64,000 nt of DNA from Isoetes taiwanensis (GCA_021234155.1 JAJEKV010000052.1:7241358-7305357), one strand, 5' to 3'. Counted from the first letter of the stretch, positions 42,255 through 54,137 are shown. Notes: a model not told the origin generated them from the sequence alone. Made by a program: numbers and translations.

Positions 42255-43653
42255 AATGATCTTGGTTGACCAAGATCAAGCACTGGCCATCACCTTATGA
42301 TAGAAAACTAACTGGCCTAGTAAAACCCAATACTGAACCTCGAAAAGTGGGAAACTTTTTCCACGAGTAAGGTCGTCATTAAATTAAGTTAGATTAGAGA
42401 ATAGGAGTAATAGAGTCCACGAATTCTAGTAAATTTTGGTGAAAATTTGTGCATGAACCCAATATTCCACCAGGAATAGGTCGAAGAATCGGCCAAATTA
42501 GACGTCCCAATGGAATATAGCGCAAATCCACAATAAATAACCCAAGAACCATCGAACATTTGAGAATTTTAATACATTTAAGGGCATCACGAATAAAGGT
42601 GGTTGTTGTAAACGGCCATGAATATCACCATAAATACCCTAATTTGGCCCACAAAATGAGTCACCGTTATGTCACGGGACATGAATTTGGCAAAAAGGAT
42701 ACGAAGAGAGAAGATATTGGGGGTACTTTTGAGGAGCAAACCCTTGTTTGGTAGTATTGTTGAGGGGAAAAGGAATATTATCTTGATTCACGCCGAAAGT
42801 TGGGCCCTAAGCCCTGCTGCTAATATGTTTTTTTCTCGCTAGATTTCATTAGCCGCTATATGAGTATGGGATCATTAGCCGCTATATGAGTATGGGAGTC
42901 TTATATTATATGGTGGTGTGATTTGAAAGTTCAACGCCATTTAGCATAAGACTAGCTTCACAATGGCTTGACGTATTAAGTTGGCTGCTATCAAATATAT
43001 ATATAAAAAAAAAAACATTGGATTAGATAAGCAACATAAGATCTTGTTAGGCAATTATACATACTATGACGATGCCATTATAATGGCAAGGCTTGTTTTG
43101 TAAGTCCAACTAAGCAAAAAAAAAAACATGGTAAGGCTTGTTTTGTAAGTCCCAACTATTCTATCGAAAAGCAACGTTTAGCTAGACTGCACAATTTTTC
43201 CAGTAGAGACTATTTTTCTAGTAGAGACAATAAGTGTACACATCATAAGTAATATAAGCTATAAATTTTGAATAAATAGGCTTATAAATTTAATGTAAGT
43301 AACATCTCAAAGATCTCTGTTACTTATAATATCTTTGAGCTGCATTCTGCATCTGCTAATTCCACTTTTATAATATTCTGAACATTGTGTCAGCATACCC
43401 TGCACTAGCTCGACACTAGCTCTTACTGATGGAAAGCATATGCGTCTGGGTGTCTTCGTTTATATACCCAGTTTATATTAGAATGCGTCGGATTCAATTT
43501 GTGTTAACAAATTATACTTAAGCTATAGTTGACCATATTCAGTATCAATAGATTACAGCTTCCTTACCAGTGGTGATAGCAATAGATTACCAGTACTCTA
43601 ATTAAATTACCAGAGTAACCATAGCAATAGATCATAGTGTAGCAAAACGAAGT
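42255..43653. other. Leader remnant, then unassigned AT-rich sequence
   Basis: To about 42,620 the sequence is collinear with the leader on the minus strand at 1,440-1,780. Beyond that no gag or pol is present and no gene is recognised. Small tandem duplications occur at about 42,847-42,896 (CCGCTATATGAGTATGGGA twice) and 43,088-43,160 (AAGGCTTGTTTTGTAAGTCC twice). The internal region of the retroelement has evidently been lost. Confidence 0.45.
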
Positions 43654-44158
43654 GTCATTGATACGGAGTCATAGCACGGGGGAGTGGTCCACGGCGCTAG
43701 GGTTATGGGGCATGGCAAAACATGGCAAAGTTGTGGAACTATGGCAAGGTTGTGATATCTAGGATGGGGTCGAGAACCATTGGTTGGAGAGATATCAAGG
43801 GGAATCAATGATCAAGCAAAAGGGGCGGACTATTTTGTACAAAAAGGCCATAGATAATATCCATATGATAAGTCATATAATCTAATTAAAGGCAAGGAGA
43901 TATTTTGAGAAAAAGGCAATTACATGCTAAAAAAGGCTAAAGTCGCAGAGAGATCTATAAATAGAACCGAAACTTCAGTTGGACATACGGCAACCAGAGG
44001 TCGGATTGCAGCGACCTTTACCTCGTTGGAACCGGCTCGGAGTCTAATTTCCGAATTGGGGTGGCACATATCCTAATTCATCCGTATGAGGGAGTAATGG
44101 CCGAAAAGGTGACAGGGGGTCACAAATTACTGCCATAGCGACTTCACAGATCTGCAAT

Positions 44159-44860
44159 TCTTGCACTGCGACTCGCATGAAACCAACAAAGCGCCCGATA
44201 GATAGGCTTCTCATTCATCTCAGCAGATTTCTACAATGGTGGACAGTGGATAGCCGCACACATGCGAACTACCCACGAAAAAATAAAGGGAAAATCCAAT
44301 TATAACATTTGGACCCCAAAAACAAATACAATGCTAAGATGAGTGGCTGATGTACCTGCCGAAAGCTTATCACCGGGGGATTAAAAACCCGCCCTTTCGG
44401 GTTTTCGAGGAAAAACCCTAGTGATAAGCCTTCGGCAAGGGGCTTAGACAAACGTAAGGCATAGAATCGCTCCCAAAAACCCGCGCATGGAGAAGTCAAA
44501 ACGGATGGGCCGCCAACCTGCACACGCACATCACCAACAACAAACAAGAAACATACCAAAGAATAGCATCACCGGTGGGTGGAAAAAAGCATCACCCACC
44601 GGGTGGAAAAACATGATAAACAGAACTTGTACAAAATATAGTAAACAAAGAAGGGGGGGAGGGTGGGTTCAAAGATAATAAGGTACTGCTGAGAGAAGAG
44701 GAAGCGCCGATGAAACGTCGATGAAGAACTCTGCAATAAGTAGCAAACGCCCAACCTGACGAACGGCCCAAAACGCATGCGATGCATGCATGCGACGCAT
44801 GCAATGCATGCATGCTCGTCTTGAGCAAGAATGCCGATTCGCTACGCGAATCGACGACAT
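44159..44860 (+). mobile_element. Rolling-circle-like element 1 (Helentron/Helitron2-like), 702 bp
   Basis: It starts TCTTGCACTGCGACTCGCAT and ends with GCAAGAATGC, the hairpin CGATTCGCTACGCGAATCG (44,835-44,853) and 7 more bases ACGACAT. The 5' TCTTGC is inverted as GCAAGA just before the 3' hairpin, the asymmetric inverted-repeat arrangement described for Helitron2/Helentron elements. It lies between two T residues of the host LTR without target duplication. An internal inverted repeat (TGCCGAAAGCTTATCAC / GTGATAAGCCTTCGGCA, about 44,357-44,437) surrounds a second hairpin. It encodes no protein. Confidence 0.6.
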
Positions 44861-45234
44861 TCTTGCACTGCGACTCGCATGAAACCAACAAAGCGCCCGA
44901 ATACCAAAGGACTTCCTTAACAAACTAGGATCGAGGACGAAGGTCACAGGATGAAGGCTAAAGGCCGAAAAGGACAGCAGGAAAGCAACGCCAAATTGGC
45001 CAAACCAGGCAGGAAGAAGCCCCTCCCCTGCCTGGAAACAAATCAAAGAGAATAAGGTACTGCTGAGAGAAGAGGAAGCGCCGATGAAATGTCGATGAAG
45101 AACTCTGCAATAAGTAGCAAACGCCCAACCTGACGAACGGCCCAAAACGCATGCGATGCATGCATGCGACGCATGCAATGCATGCATGCTCGTCTTGAGC
45201 AAGAATGCCGATTCGCTACGCGAATCGACGACAT
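44861..45234 (+). mobile_element. Rolling-circle-like element 2, tandem copy, 374 bp
   Basis: It follows element 1 head to tail with no spacer. The first about 40 bp and the last about 185 bp match element 1 (one difference in the GATGAAACGTCGATG stretch), but the middle is unrelated. It ends with the same hairpin and ACGACAT, and the host LTR resumes at the next T. Tandem units with common ends and different cargo are typical of rolling-circle transposons. Confidence 0.6.
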
Positions 45235-45508
45235 TGCTTTTATGATGTGTGGCTACGTGGAGTAGCTAGACTAGCTTGGAGGGCCAATAAGCCAGATATT
45301 GTTTGCTCATGGTCTACGCGGAGTAGCCAGATACTGTTTGCTGAGCCAGTTGCCAGATGATTGCCATAACCCTGTGGACCCGGTTGGGTGGTTAAGCATG
45401 CTCGTCAATGTATTTATCTGATATATATGATGATCTTGGATCTTGATCTTCAAATAAGATGCTGTTGTTCAGTAGCTTAGCTTCCCATAAATAATGAATT
45501 GTATCAAG

Positions 45509-45520
45509 TGGTATCAGAGC
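45509..45520 (+). other. Primer-binding site (tRNA-iMet)
   Basis: TGGTATCAGAGC lies two bases after the 5' LTR end. Confidence 0.95.
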
Positions 45521-46546
45521 GGAAGTTACGATTCTTTTGGGAATCTATGGGCTATGAAAACATCACCGGGATTTGTATTTCTACTTTGGATTTGAATCAA
45601 AGAAGAAGGAACTAGTGGTGGTATTATACTCTAAGGCTGCGACACACCAAGAATCTTGCAAGATTGTGCTGCAAGTATATGATTGAACTGGTGAATCCTT
45701 GGAACGTGGAGTCCAAGTAAGGAGGATTTGACGACTACTGCTGCAAGTGAAGCTGCAGCATCAGTAGCAGAGAAAAGAAAAGCTCGATGCTTTCGTGGAG
45801 AATGATCGAAACATATGGGACCGACTTGTTGAGAACGAGTTCGGAGTATTGGGGAAATTCCTATGATCCTTTGGGGGATTATGGAATAAATAAAAGCATT
45901 TTGCTTGGGATTGCAGAGTCAGATCGTGGTGATCTGAGAGGCCGGTTGGCCATGGTATAAATATTTGACTTTGGAAGTCATATTAACACTTGACCTTAAT
46001 TGCAGGTTTGCTTAGTGTTAAGCATTGGGAAGGAACTTTACGGACAAGTTGTCAAGGATATGGATGCTAAAATTTGGATGCGGAATCTCAAATTGTTTCC
46101 TATGGGACAGACTTATGGGTAAAGTTTGTAAATTGATTTTCTTTATGCGGAATAGAGAATAAGAATTTTATTTCTTGTGTGTACCCATGGTGGATTGGTA
46201 TCGTGGAGATACTGTATCGTGGAGATACAATCAAGTAGTGCCGCGGAGGTACGAAAGATAATAATGTACCGCGGAGGTATAAGGATATATCGTACTATGG
46301 AAGTACGCGGATATGCATAACTGCTTTTAGAGTTTTGCAAGGATCTAAAATAATGGAAACGCGGAGGTTCCAATGGGTATAAGGTACTGTGGAAGTACAA
46401 TAACTTATATAACTACTCTTGAGTTCGCAGGGTCTAGGAACTCCCAGGTGTACGTTGAACATGGGACAATCACCTTGAGAAGGGATGGACCAAACTGGAA
46501 CGTACTCGAACGATCGCAGACGATCTCTTTTTGAGAAGGGATGGAC
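45521..46546 (+). other. Non-coding internal region with hairpin array
   Basis: No reading frame of note. Seven short stem-loops with the loop consensus RYGGA lie between 46,198 and 46,398 (details under findings). A probable polypurine tract lies at about 46,533-46,546. Confidence 0.7.
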
Positions 46547-47302
46547 TGATATGGAGTCATAGCACGGGGGAGTGGTCCACGGCGCCAGGGTTATGGGGCA
46601 TGCAAAACATGGCAAAGTTGTGGAACTATGGCAAGGTTGTGATATCTAGGATGGGGTCGAGAACCATTGGTTGGAGAGATATCAAGGGGAATCAATGATC
46701 AAGCAAAAGGGGTGGACTATTTCGTACAAAAAGGCCATAGATAATATCATATGATAAGTCATATAATCTAATTAAAGGCAAGGAGATATTTTGAGAAAAA
46801 GGCAACTGCATGCTAAAAAAGGCTAAAGTCGCAGAGAGATCTATAAATAGAACCGAAATTTCAGTTGGACATATCTCGGCAACCAGAGGTTGGATTGCAG
46901 CGACCTTTACCTCGTTGGAACTGGCTCGGAGTCTAGTTTCCGAATTGGGGTAGCACATATCCTAATTCATCCGTATGAGGGAGTAATGGCCGAAAAGGTG
47001 ACAGAGGGTCATAAATTACTGCCATAGCGACTTTACAGATCTGCAATTGCTTTTATGATGTGTGGCTACGTGGAGTAGCTAGACTAGCCTGGAGGGCCAA
47101 TAAGCCAGATATTATTTGCTCATGGTCTATGCGGAGTAGCCAGATACTGTTTGCTGAGCCAGTTGCCAGATGATTGCCATAACCCTGTGGACCCAGCTCG
47201 TCAATGTATTTATCTGATATATATGATGATCTTGGATCTTGATCTTCAAATAAGATGCTGTTGTTCAGTAGTTTAGCTTCCCATAAATAATGAATTGTAT
47301 CA
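46547..47302 (+). repeat. 3' LTR, 756 bp
   Basis: Intact partner of the 5' LTR, with the TATA box CTATAAATAG at 46,841-46,850 and hairpins at 47,065-47,079 and about 47,127-47,139. It shows the undisturbed target CTGCAATTGCTTTT (about 47,041) into which the rolling-circle-like elements inserted in the 5' LTR. Confidence 0.9.
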
Positions 47303-47307
47303 GTCAT

Positions 47308-48214
47308 ATACTGCAAGTCCCAAACTGTAGCAAACCGAAACTCTTACTCGAAGCTGTAGTCAGAAGCTATGGCTAGAAGCCCCCCAACGCCAACTGATAT
47401 GGATCATCCCCTGTCATTATTAAATTGGATATTTTAGTTTAGAAAAAGAATGGGCCTAAAGGAATACTTGATGTATGAGTACCTAAATTCTCTCTGGATG
47501 AGCGTGATGTTGCAGACAAAAAGTTGATGGCACAAAGATGTGCGCTGCATAGTCTATGGCTCAAGATCTTGGCATGGTTTAGTTTTCTTCAGTTGTGTTG
47601 CTACACTTTATTTGCCAAGCATTTGTGGAAGTCGTCAATATAACAGAGGCTTATTCTGTACTGCAAGCCCAAACAGACATAAACTGAAAAAATAAATAAA
47701 TAAATAAATAGTTGGGCTATAGTTAGCAAACAGGCCGAAAATGAATGTTCAGACCTCCAATTCAGTTTGGAGTTTGCCTTCATGCATCTCTGTGGCCTCT
47801 TGAAATCTATGTTTTTTTCAAACATCATCAACAATAACGTGTTCCAGAAGTCGGAGAGCAAGAACAGAAATTTCATGCACTGTATCAAATGGAAATAAAC
47901 ATCTGCTTGAATAAAGATGCTGAACTTTTGTACGAGATGGAAGCTATGGTTAGCAAACAAGTCGAATCTGTCATAACAACATACAAGCTCCATGGGAAAG
48001 GAACTTCTATGAATACTGTTTTCAAAGTTGAGAACAGGTGCTCAAGCGCGACAACGACACAAACACTTCTAAACAACAGCAACAGATCCCACATGGACAT
48101 CAATAGAAAGATCTCAGAGATTATGTCAGTTTGGTAGCAATGCAGCTATATTCGGCCATATACAGTTAGCTTACCAAGTTCAAACAGTTTTTCTTAGGCA
48201 AAATAAGGCACAGG
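47308..48214. other. No gene recognised
   Basis: Short frames on both strands without recognisable domains. An (AAAT)n-like tract lies at about 47,690-47,710. Confidence 0.35.
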
Positions 48215-48281
48215 GCGACTCATGCCGCGCCCTGGCCTCAACCAAAAACTTCGCAGAGCTCCCAGGCACGGGATCAGTCGC
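48215..48281. repeat. 67-nt foldback 1
   Basis: GCGACTCATGCCGCGCCCTG pairs imperfectly with the CAGGCACGGGATCAGTCGC arm about 27 nt downstream. The size and arm length resemble small hairpin precursors. A related foldback of identical length lies 202 bp further on. Confidence 0.55.
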
Positions 48282-48416
48282 ATCTTCATCAAGAATAAAT
48301 TTTTTGTTGTACTCCTCCTTTGAAAAGCTCGATCAAACGCCTGTAGCAAGATATTATTCAGCATTCATCATTACCTACACAAAAGAACTTCTTCAAGACC
48401 CTGAGAAAGGCCCGAG

Positions 48417-48483
48417 GCGATGCATGCCGCGCCCTAGGGCCATGCCAAAATCTTGCAGGTCCTCCAGGCGCGGGATCTGTCGC
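48417..48483. repeat. 67-nt foldback 2
   Basis: GCGATGCATGCCGCGCCCT pairs with AGGCGCGGGATCTGTCGC. The arms are clearly related to foldback 1 and the loop differs moderately. Confidence 0.55.
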
Positions 48484-48605
48484 ACAATACAGCTCGACCT
48501 CTTCTCTTTGAGATCCAAAGCCCTCAAACGTCTTGCATTTTTGTTTGCCCTAAAACAACCCTAAAACATAAATTTCGACCCTGCCTTATAATTACAAGAA
48601 ATTTA

Positions 48606-48629
48606 TCGCGGCGGCCAAAGCCGCCGCGA
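48606..48629. repeat. Perfect GC-rich hairpin
   Basis: TCGCGGCGGC, loop CAAA, GCCGCCGCGA. It is preceded by ATTACAAGAAATTTA, which resembles a CACTA terminus with the first base changed, so it may mark the end of an old DNA transposon. No partner end was found. Confidence 0.6.
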
Positions 48630-51600
48630 ACATTTCTCTTTCCCGACCCCGTGTATATAGAGGTGAGTTGGTATGATAAGAATCCTTCTATAGAATTTGA
48701 TGTGGTTCATGTGGCAAAAGAAGTTATTTCATTTTCATTTTTAAAATGCTTATGTGGATATTAAACTAAAGTGCTAAAATATTTGCAGTTCAAGACGCTT
48801 ATGTTAAAAATAAGGTACTAATAACATACTAGGGGCTCTTGGAACACTTAAGCTCTCAACCAATTATCTACACATATATGATTCATTTAGGCAAGATTAT
48901 GTGGTCTTGCTAATGGCAACATTTTTAAGAAGGATTCTACTCGGATTCTTTTGTAATTCGATAGTATTTTTACCAAGGGGAAAATACCATTATTTATTCG
49001 TTGTTAATTATTGCTCTGTGTAGAAATGGTCACGGGCCGCACCCAGACTGTGCGCCGATCTTCTATGGTCGCTTTTGATCTTCTCTAGTGAGTCGAAGAT
49101 GGCTAGAAGCCGCCAGATGTGGACCGGATTTCCAGTTTTTCTAGCGCCAGATTGAAGTAGCAACAAAGCAATCGCATCTCATGCAAATTTAACCCAGATT
49201 GTTCTTCAAAATTCCAGTATCCCAAGATCATGAAAATTTTATTCAGATTCTTCTGTTTCTTCTGTGCAGTGCTTTTAGTGCGACCAAGACCCAGCCGTGT
49301 AGAATCCAAGTTCTTTTGAAGAGTAATTGTTAATAGTGCCGATACTATCACAACTTTAAGGGCCAATCTTCAAATTTCGGCCTGTACAGAAACACATTTA
49401 GTCAAGAACTTCTTCAAAACCAGGAGTTTCTTCAATTCCGGCCAAATCGGCCTGTTTCAGGCCCAATTCCTTCACAATTAAAGCACTGGCTTCTGCTTCA
49501 GTAAATTTCGGCCGCCTTCTGCAAGAATCCAGCCCTATTTTTCTCTGATTCAAATCCTAACACGCATAAATTTCCTTAGGTCGGCCAGTTTCGGCCCCGT
49601 CAAAGACAATGCTGGCAAGAACATCAATTGGTATATTCCTTAAGATATCCATCCGCTCAGTATCAGACCCATTCAGGCCCAATTTTCTCTTCTATCACAG
49701 CAAATCTAGATTTTGGTTTGATAATTAATGGCAACCGTCTTGATATTGATATTGAGCCCCCTTGGCCTCAAAAGCTAAAACATTCTGTTATGCATAAGGC
49801 GACTAGAATAGGCGCCTCGGACATCGGATGATCTGAGCTTCCAGAAGCAAATATAAGCCTACATTCAAACTACGGAAGGGGACTGAAGGATCCGATTCTG
49901 AAGAAAAACACAAGCTCGAAGCCTTCATTCAATTCAGAAATGGGCTGCAGAAGACTTGAAGCTCAAAGCCTTGATTCCATTTCTGAAGCTCAAAGCCTTC
50001 GTTCCATTCAAAGAAATAGGCTGCAAAACGGAATGGTCTTACATTCTGCAGACCCATACTTATAAGAAGGAGGCGGATTCTTCGTCTAGCCTGATAATCC
50101 CGGCACCAAGCCTGGAGCAGCTTGAGCACAACACACGATTGATCTGATTACCGGAATGGGCTGAAGCAAAAAGCTCATACCTTATTTTTTCACACGATTT
50201 CCTGATCAATTGAAGGCCGCATTTAGCAAGAATCTGGCCCCATCAAGCAATTCTAAGCCTGTTACTCCATTGTCTACTCCGTCCCTTTTTTTTCCATATT
50301 TTTTAATGTCTATTTCTTCCTCAAAAACCTACGTAACCTACGTGTCGTTTTTAGAAATAAGCATCACAGACGAATATTCCCAAGGCATCTTTCTAGGATA
50401 GTTATATATGTTTTGATAATTTTTTGTTATCATTACATTTTATCTGTCACAACTTTGAGGATTTTTTTTTTCTCTTGTCTCGCTGCACCTTGTAATCTAT
50501 TTTTATTTTTACTTTTTTCTTGCACCATTATAGCCTATCCTTGATGAAATTTATTGATTCAAACTTTGTTAAGGATGTCAGCTTAACGATTTACTCAAGT
50601 GGACTATGATATTTGAAGTTTGAATGTCAATAGTATTTACGAACCACTATTCATATTTGTATGGGCGTCGATTCAAACACTGTTCACTATGGGATTGATA
50701 GTTTGACAGTCACACACTCAGGAACCACCAACTAGGCTGGTGATCTCCGCCGATTATCCCATATTCAATTCACTGTATAATTTCATCTATGTACATCGTT
50801 TCTATGTCATCAATTTCCATTGTTTCTCAGTGTACCATTTCCATATTTGGAGCTGGAGGTGGTTAACTATTATTCGACCACATCTCCTCTTTCTAACCCT
50901 ATACTTAACCATTGATATTTATCTACATGTAAAACCTTATTTACGTGGTTCCATATTTACATAGTTCATCAATCTTGAACTAGGTTTGAAGTCTCATAAA
51001 CGATCAATCTTGAATAACTTGAGATGATCTACTATCAGAATTTTCTCATGACACCTTATCCCAAGACACATTGTGCCTAATCCTTGCCCAATTATACCAT
51101 ATGCTTAGACCCTGTGCAAATTAGGAAAAGTGCTAGTGCCATTAATTTTTTTCTTCTAGTGCCTAGACCCCCACTTGCCACGTTAGTGACATTTCTAGTG
51201 CCTAGACCATCTAGCAAGTATACAACTATTTGTGTATTTTTCCACGTCAATATACTACTTGATGCATTAAGTAAAGAGCATGCTAAAATATTATTTTGCT
51301 CCATAGATTATTACCCTTTAAGTGGTATTCAACATTTGGCATATTATGCCCAACCAAGTCTACATGTTTTTCAACTAAGTTGGGTCTGCTACATACCTTT
51401 GTTAAAGGCAAATGCATGTTTTACATTTCTCAACTCAGGTTGGCCCTACTAAATTGACTCAAATATCTTTCCCAATAGGTTGGGTTTGCTTCATGCAAGT
51501 TATTTAAGGCACATGCCTGCTTGCCTTATGTGGGCACAAGCACAAATACAAGGCACAAGTTTTTAATAAAAACTTGTTAACATATGTACATGTACATAAC

Positions 51601-52108
51601 ATAGGAAAAAGAAAAGGGGGCTTGTGTTACTTGAGTTCCAAGCCCCAAATACTCATGTACTAGAACAAAACCTAAACTTTGAAAAAATTAGGGCTTCGGC
51701 ATGGAACCTTATGAGCCTTTTAGGGTACATCTATCGTCTTGCTTCTACTAAAAGATACAAGGAGCTTACTCAAGTCATTTTCCACTCCTCTTACTATTTT
51801 ACATAGCCGTTAGTTCTATGGGGCCTACAGAGTTTGTTGAATAGTATTGCAACTCGGAGCACATCAAAGAGGCACCAATCGACGGGTATTTCAAGTCTTT
51901 CAGCATACCTTTAATCTTTATGAAACAACATCAAGGACACTGTATTGCCAAGATATCCTTGGTCAATACAATCAACAGCTCCAAGGCCAGGATGTGAGAC
52001 TCCAAGGGCAAACCGGAGCGTGGATCTTTCTTAAAGCTATCACAACAGCACTGAGTCAGACATCAAAGAAGACAATCTGAAAAGGGCTGAAAGAATGTCA
52101 GAGTACAT
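48630..52108. other. Long stretch without recognised genes
   Basis: Frames of 60-122 codons occur (for example 51,084-51,452 plus) but carry no recognisable domain. Repeated words such as GAAGCTCAAAGCCTT (49,958-50,005) and TTCGGCC (49,380-49,600) suggest old repeats. Confidence 0.35.
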
Positions 52109-54137
52109 TCTAGAGCCTAGTTGAGCACACTCTCAATACAAATCAACAACACAACCACCATGCTGAATGAGCCATAGGAGCCCTCCTCTTTACTTCCAAA
52201 AAAAAATATACAAGTTTTTAGAATACTTCCAACAAAGTTCCTCATGCCTATCAGCCTTTTTGGATATACAAGAGTAATCATATATCATGAGATACACCCG
52301 TATACTAATAATGGACTATAAAGTTATAATGAAGATCTTTAAGCCTTCACTCCATTGTTCGCAAAACAACGACCCCAACAAAATAAGAGTTCATCGACCT
52401 CAGAACGACATCCACTCGTTCTAAGGACAAGCCAACTCCATGAGGCGAGCTATGCCTACAGGTCCATTCCATCTCCAGGCCAAATGAACGTGAGCATAAG
52501 TGCAGCCATGTCTATCAAACTCAATCTGCAACCTGCAAAAACCACCAGTGCAACATCCATTGGAAACGAGGCCCCTAGCCCAGGCACGAGGACCAGCAGA
52601 TCTCGGCATGAGGGCGAACACCCATGACATGAAGGCCACCACAAAATCGACATCTCTCCCCATTACTTGGCATAAGAGCCACCATGTCGCTGGCACGAGG
52701 ACCATCACAAAATCCTTGAATAAAATGAAAGACTTGAAATACAAAGGCATGCCAAAAGAGATCGCCAATCATGAAAAGAGAGTCAGCACAATATCAAAAC
52801 TTAGCACGAGGACCACCAGACATCATACAAGAACTCAAGATCAATAAGGCTAGAAAACTTAAACGGTGAGAGAGGGGGCGGGGGGGGGGGCAAGCGAGCA
52901 CAAAAGGAGAGGCTCAAAGACGGCTGATGAAAATAATAGAGATGCCAAAAGGTTATAAATACTCTAATGGGAACCCTCTCAACTAGCCTCAAGAAGCGGA
53001 TTTATCTGCTAATCTTGAAACACAGATAAATCATACTTCTAGAGCCTAGTTGAGCACACTCTCAATACAAATCAACAACACAACCACCATGCTGAAAAAA
53101 GAGGCAGAAAAAGAAGGTGCTCACTCACTCAAGAAAAACCAATGAATCCTCAAAACTCAGAATTTTAGTTCCATCAGAGAGCAGGGAGATGACTTACACA
53201 AGGAAAAATCAACAGACCTTGGAAAGTCAAAATTACAGCTCCATCAAGCAAAGCGCAAAGAGTAGAGACTACAAATGGCCAAACCATCAAACCTCCAATG
53301 CAAAGATGAGAACTTAAAAGCCCATATAACGTGTCAAACACCAAACCAAACTACGATGTGGCCAACAAAACAAAACCACAACTCAAAATGAGAAGAGGTC
53401 TAAAGTATATAATATAGAGCTAAATTAGAAGTACAATGCCAGAGAACTCAAAATGAAGGCCCACCTCCCTAAAACAAAGCCAACAACCTACAAACTGAAA
53501 ATGAGGGAAATAAAACTCGAACATAAAAGTCCAAACAGACTACCAAAAACTCAAATGACAGCAGTAAAGGAAACCTTAAAACATATGAGACTAGAACCAA
53601 CTAATAAAGAGACCATTATAATAACTCCAAGTGGCAATCAACTAAGAAGCGACCAAACTTCCTGCACCACTATATACCACAACCACCAACAGGTTAAAAT
53701 CGTAACCAATAATACTAGAAGAAAGGAAAGAGAAACGTATCTAATGTGCAAGGACAAATAGAAGAATTAGCCCCTACAAAACTCCAATATCACAGACTTA
53801 ACAAGTAACGCAAAAACAAAAGGTACAACTGTGCCATACCTAACTAAGAAACCACAAAACAACCTGGATAAGACGCAGAAACCTAGAAGGCATTTCAATC
53901 CCAGGAACCTTGAAATTAAGCCCCAAAGAGTCTTGTCAAAACAACTAAAGAAAAAGGAGAACAAAAGGAAGATTCAAACTCCATGCCCTTCAAGCGACCA
54001 CAAAAGGAGAGGCTCAAAGACGGCTGATGAAAATAATAGAGATGCAAAAAGGTTATAAATACTCTAATGGGAACCCTCTCAACTGGCCTCAAGAAGCGGA
54101 TTTATCTGCTAATCTTGAAACGCAGATAAATCATACT
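52109..54137 (+). repeat. Two tandem units with common ends and different middles
   Basis: Unit 1 (52,109-53,037) and unit 2 (53,038-54,137) both start TCTAGAGCCTAGTTGAGC, with about 60 bp shared, and both end with about 145 bp shared (from CACAAAAGGAGAGGCTC to CAGATAAATCATACT). The interiors appear unrelated. The shared 3' part contains a TATA-like GGTTATAAATACTC and an imperfect hairpin AGCGGAT/ATCTGCT. A G-run (CGGGGGGGGGG, about 52,879) lies in unit 1. No coding function is evident. Mobile units of an unknown class are likely. Confidence 0.65.

Larger units (their letters stand above)
43659..45506 (+). repeat. 5' LTR with nested insertion
   Basis: Once 44,159-45,234 is removed this is about 770 bp and collinear with the 3' LTR, with scattered, mostly C/T and G/A, differences. 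A strong TATA box CTATAAATAG lies at 43,955-43,964. Two mini-hairpins of the GYGGA family lie at 45,252-45,266 and 45,314-45,326. Confidence 0.9.
43659..47302 (+). mobile_element. Complete non-autonomous LTR retrotransposon
   Basis: Both LTRs begin TGATA[CT]GGAGTCATAGC and end AATTGTATCA. A perfect 5-bp TSD GTCAT flanks the whole (43,654-43,658 and 47,303-47,307). The PBS lies 2 bp inside the 5' LTR and a purine-rich GAGAAGGGATGGAC abuts the 3' LTR. The internal region is only about 1.04 kb and encodes no gag or pol, so mobilisation would depend on proteins from another element. The 5' LTR has two tandem rolling-circle-like insertions. The relic at 9.1-10.3 kb belongs to the same family. Confidence 0.9.

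Noticed and set aside
44669-45234. Minus-strand ORF of 177 codons with MHALHASHACIAC-type sequence
   Set aside because: It reads through CATGCATG repeats and across the border of the two tandem elements. Composition is repeat-driven.
48595-48630. ATTACAAGAAATTTA plus GC hairpin as a complete CACTA terminus
   Set aside because: The first base does not match, the motif is not repeated and there is no partner end. Kept only as a hairpin.
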